A DNA stretch of 64,000 nt from Micrasema longulum (lineage: Eukaryota; Arthropoda; Insecta; Trichoptera; Brachycentridae): contig JAGVSM010002938.1 in NCBI GenBank assembly GCA_022494885.1, positions 16,686 to 80,685 of the forward strand, read 5' to 3'. The translations under genes and the position numbers were made by a program. Below, piece by piece: positions 54,901 through 57,900 of the stretch. Every line of letters begins with the position of its first letter. Position 1 is the stretch's first letter. Under the pieces are notes generated by a model, which worked only from the letters and a program-made list of their open reading frames with translations, was not told where the DNA came from and did no database searches.

Positions 54901-57900
54901 TACTTACAGCCAGTTGCTTGTCAGAATTTCGTAATCCCAATCTTTCACAGTAACTTCCTTCAAGCAGAACAACACCTGATGGTCGCGTACTGCTCTCATT
55001 TTCATAGTAAAATAAAATATTCTGTAAAAAATGTTAGGACTTGTTATTTGTTTATTCGTTTTATAATTATTAAATTTATTATTGTCTGTGTCCAGAAGTA
55101 TTAAGAAAACAGTTTAGTTAAGTATGTCAAATAGAACCCGAACCGCGCCATGGACAGGTATTTTCAAATCGATGGCTATTCTTCGATAAAAAAAAATCCG
55201 TCCAAAAACCATTAAAAGTTTTTTGTTTTATTTGCCGTCTTCAGAAAAACGGTACACAATACATACATAAAAATTCGAGAAAAGGTCGCAAGTTTTTTCA
55301 GATTTTTTTAAGAAGAAGAAGAATGTGGCATTGTGAAATTTTCGTTCTCAGTTAGATATCCCAAGATTAAGGGATGGCCATCAAACCAGTTGATGCGGAC
55401 GTGACTTCAGAAGTTTAAAACCTAAAGAAAATTTGAAAATGAACCTTAACCGGAACCCTCTGTTTTGAGTCTTGAAAACCTAAACTGTTTGAGAGACAAA
55501 AGTTTTGCAAAATCGTTAATCACATTTTCGCAAATCCGATTTAAAGTTGCCGCATATACTGGCATTAAAAATCCTTTGGTACTTATCAATTTGAAGAAAA
55601 ATTGAAAATGTCATCCCTATAAGCAGCAAATTATAAAGCAATTGAAAGAAGATGGTTACGAACGGAGGCAAAACTATGCTAGAGTAACGTTGAAAAGATT
55701 TTTTACCACGACTAATTTGAATAAATTATTTTTTTGTGACGAGGCACATTTTCACAGTGAAAAGTTTGTCAATAAATATGGTATGTGCTGTTGGAGCAAG
55801 AACAATTTACAAGAAGTCAATTTAAAGTCACTTAACTTTATTACCTGAAGATCACTGTTTGATGGCACCATTTGCCTCCGACTCCGACGGCGAGATGTAA
55901 TTGGGTATTTTATTTAATAAATTTTGTTAACGCAAAACAGTGACTTCTGAATGATATTGTGTTGTGATGGATACATTGCTTATACCGGAGCTACAGCCTT
56001 ATAATGATTTCAATAACATAACATGTTTCTAGTGGAAAAAATAAAATAAAAAAATTATAAAATATAAAAAAAGGATCTTGACACAACGCTGGAGCGTCAA
56101 TGGCCAATGCGACGAGTATATTGTCAGGAAAATCAAACAGTTTCTGTGGGGACATATACTGACTCCCAAGACCACACAATTAACCCCGCGCAATTGTATC
56201 TAATGAAACTACCTTAAATTCTGCGTGTGTAGCAACTCACTTTCAACAATAAGTTCTCTACGGGAAAATATCCGACGTGAGACTGCCGCTACCGGTACAA
56301 GTTTCTGCGAGCTTGTTTTTTCCAATATGAAGTGTCAATTGCTAAAGTGTTTGCAGCAAAACGGAGAATCGGGTTTTAATATTTGAAGTTTTAAAAAATA
56401 AATTCGCATTCTTTTTTATTATAAAGTCAATCAATAACGTTAAATATACTATTATAAGATTTTTATTTTTTTAACAGTCAAATCTTCGCCGAACATTCTG
56501 TATTTCACATACAGGCACATGACATCGTCATTTCACTGAACAAATAAATAAAAAAAAGCTCTAATTTTTTCAAATTTATTCGCGCTATTTGATTTTTCTA
56601 ACATGAAAATATACTTTAATTTTATGCACGACTTTTTCACCACTGTTTTCCCAACTGAAAATTTCCGATGCAAGAACTGTAATCGCTTTGGTTCTGCTTA
56701 TTTAAACGAATATATTATTATTCATTTTCAAGCTTTGAAACGACATTGTTGTATGTAACCACACCTATACACACATAGTTAGTTGTTTAATAAGAAGGAT
56801 TTTTGACTCACCACACGCGAACTTTGTTGCATGCTATGTTTTGATTTTAAATGTCTGTGAAATACGCTCGCACCCCGTATGAGTGATTTATTTTTAAATA
56901 TTTTAATTTTTGTAAATGGGAAAAGTTGTTTTTTTAACACGTTCGCGGACACTTTTTTATCATAGGATCCACTAATATGGACACAAATCATAAAGTCGGT
57001 CGGCAAGCATTTCCGCCAATCTTCTTAATAAACTTTTTCCACGAGGCAGAAAAATTAAACGTAGTTATGCAGAAAGCATAAAACCAGAAAGCCATAGAAA
57101 AATGAGGTTGTTAACCTCACTCCAAAGCTCCTTACAGGACGATCAGGGTTTTTCTGTAAGGTGTTTCTGTATTTTAGCTGGTTGGTTCCGGTTTGGTGGC
57201 ACCGAAGATTTGCAATCGTCCTCCCTACTATCTTCTACGACCTGTACAGCTCACATTGCCCGGAGTTTATGGTGCAGATGCTAGAGAGGCGGAATTGATC
57301 CTAGTGTTTTTTTTTGTGGTTGTGTTGCAAGCAAGTGTCATGGCGTGCTGTAACGTGGCGTCTCTCGACATTTGCCTACGACTGTCCTTATACGAGTTGA
57401 TATAGTAAGTGCATTAACATAATTTGACCATAATTGCTCTTTCGTCTGCTTTACGGTCGATGTCGGTTTGATCCCGACAGTGTAGACATTAAATATTTAA
57501 TCAGTGTATTTCAACGTTGCAATATTTTACAGTTCCTGGACTGTTACTGATGGACCGATGCAGCGGTTCACGATGTATAGTGCGGATAAGCTAATAGTGA
57601 TATGGCTATGTTCTTTTGTCAAGCAGTAAAAAAAAAGGGTTTTTATTTATGGAATTAATAGGAATAAGATTTTTACCTGATATAAAACAAACCAACGTAG
57701 CTGCCATTTGTTACTGTCCGCCGTACGTTTATGTAAATATCCCACCTGGAAAAGACTTTTCTATGAATAATGAAACGATAAAGATTTTTCCCAAAAATAT
57801 GCAGTTATTCAAAATTTAACGAAAAATTTTTTTTTATTTAAAAACCGTTTATCTAGAATCGATTTTTTTTTAAATTTTGGTTGTTATTAGGTTGTCAAAA

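Noticed and set aside
57102..57405. Two overlapping plus-strand frames near 57.2 kb
   Set aside because: Leucine/cysteine-rich without a motif, next to a repeat terminus; no coding evidence.
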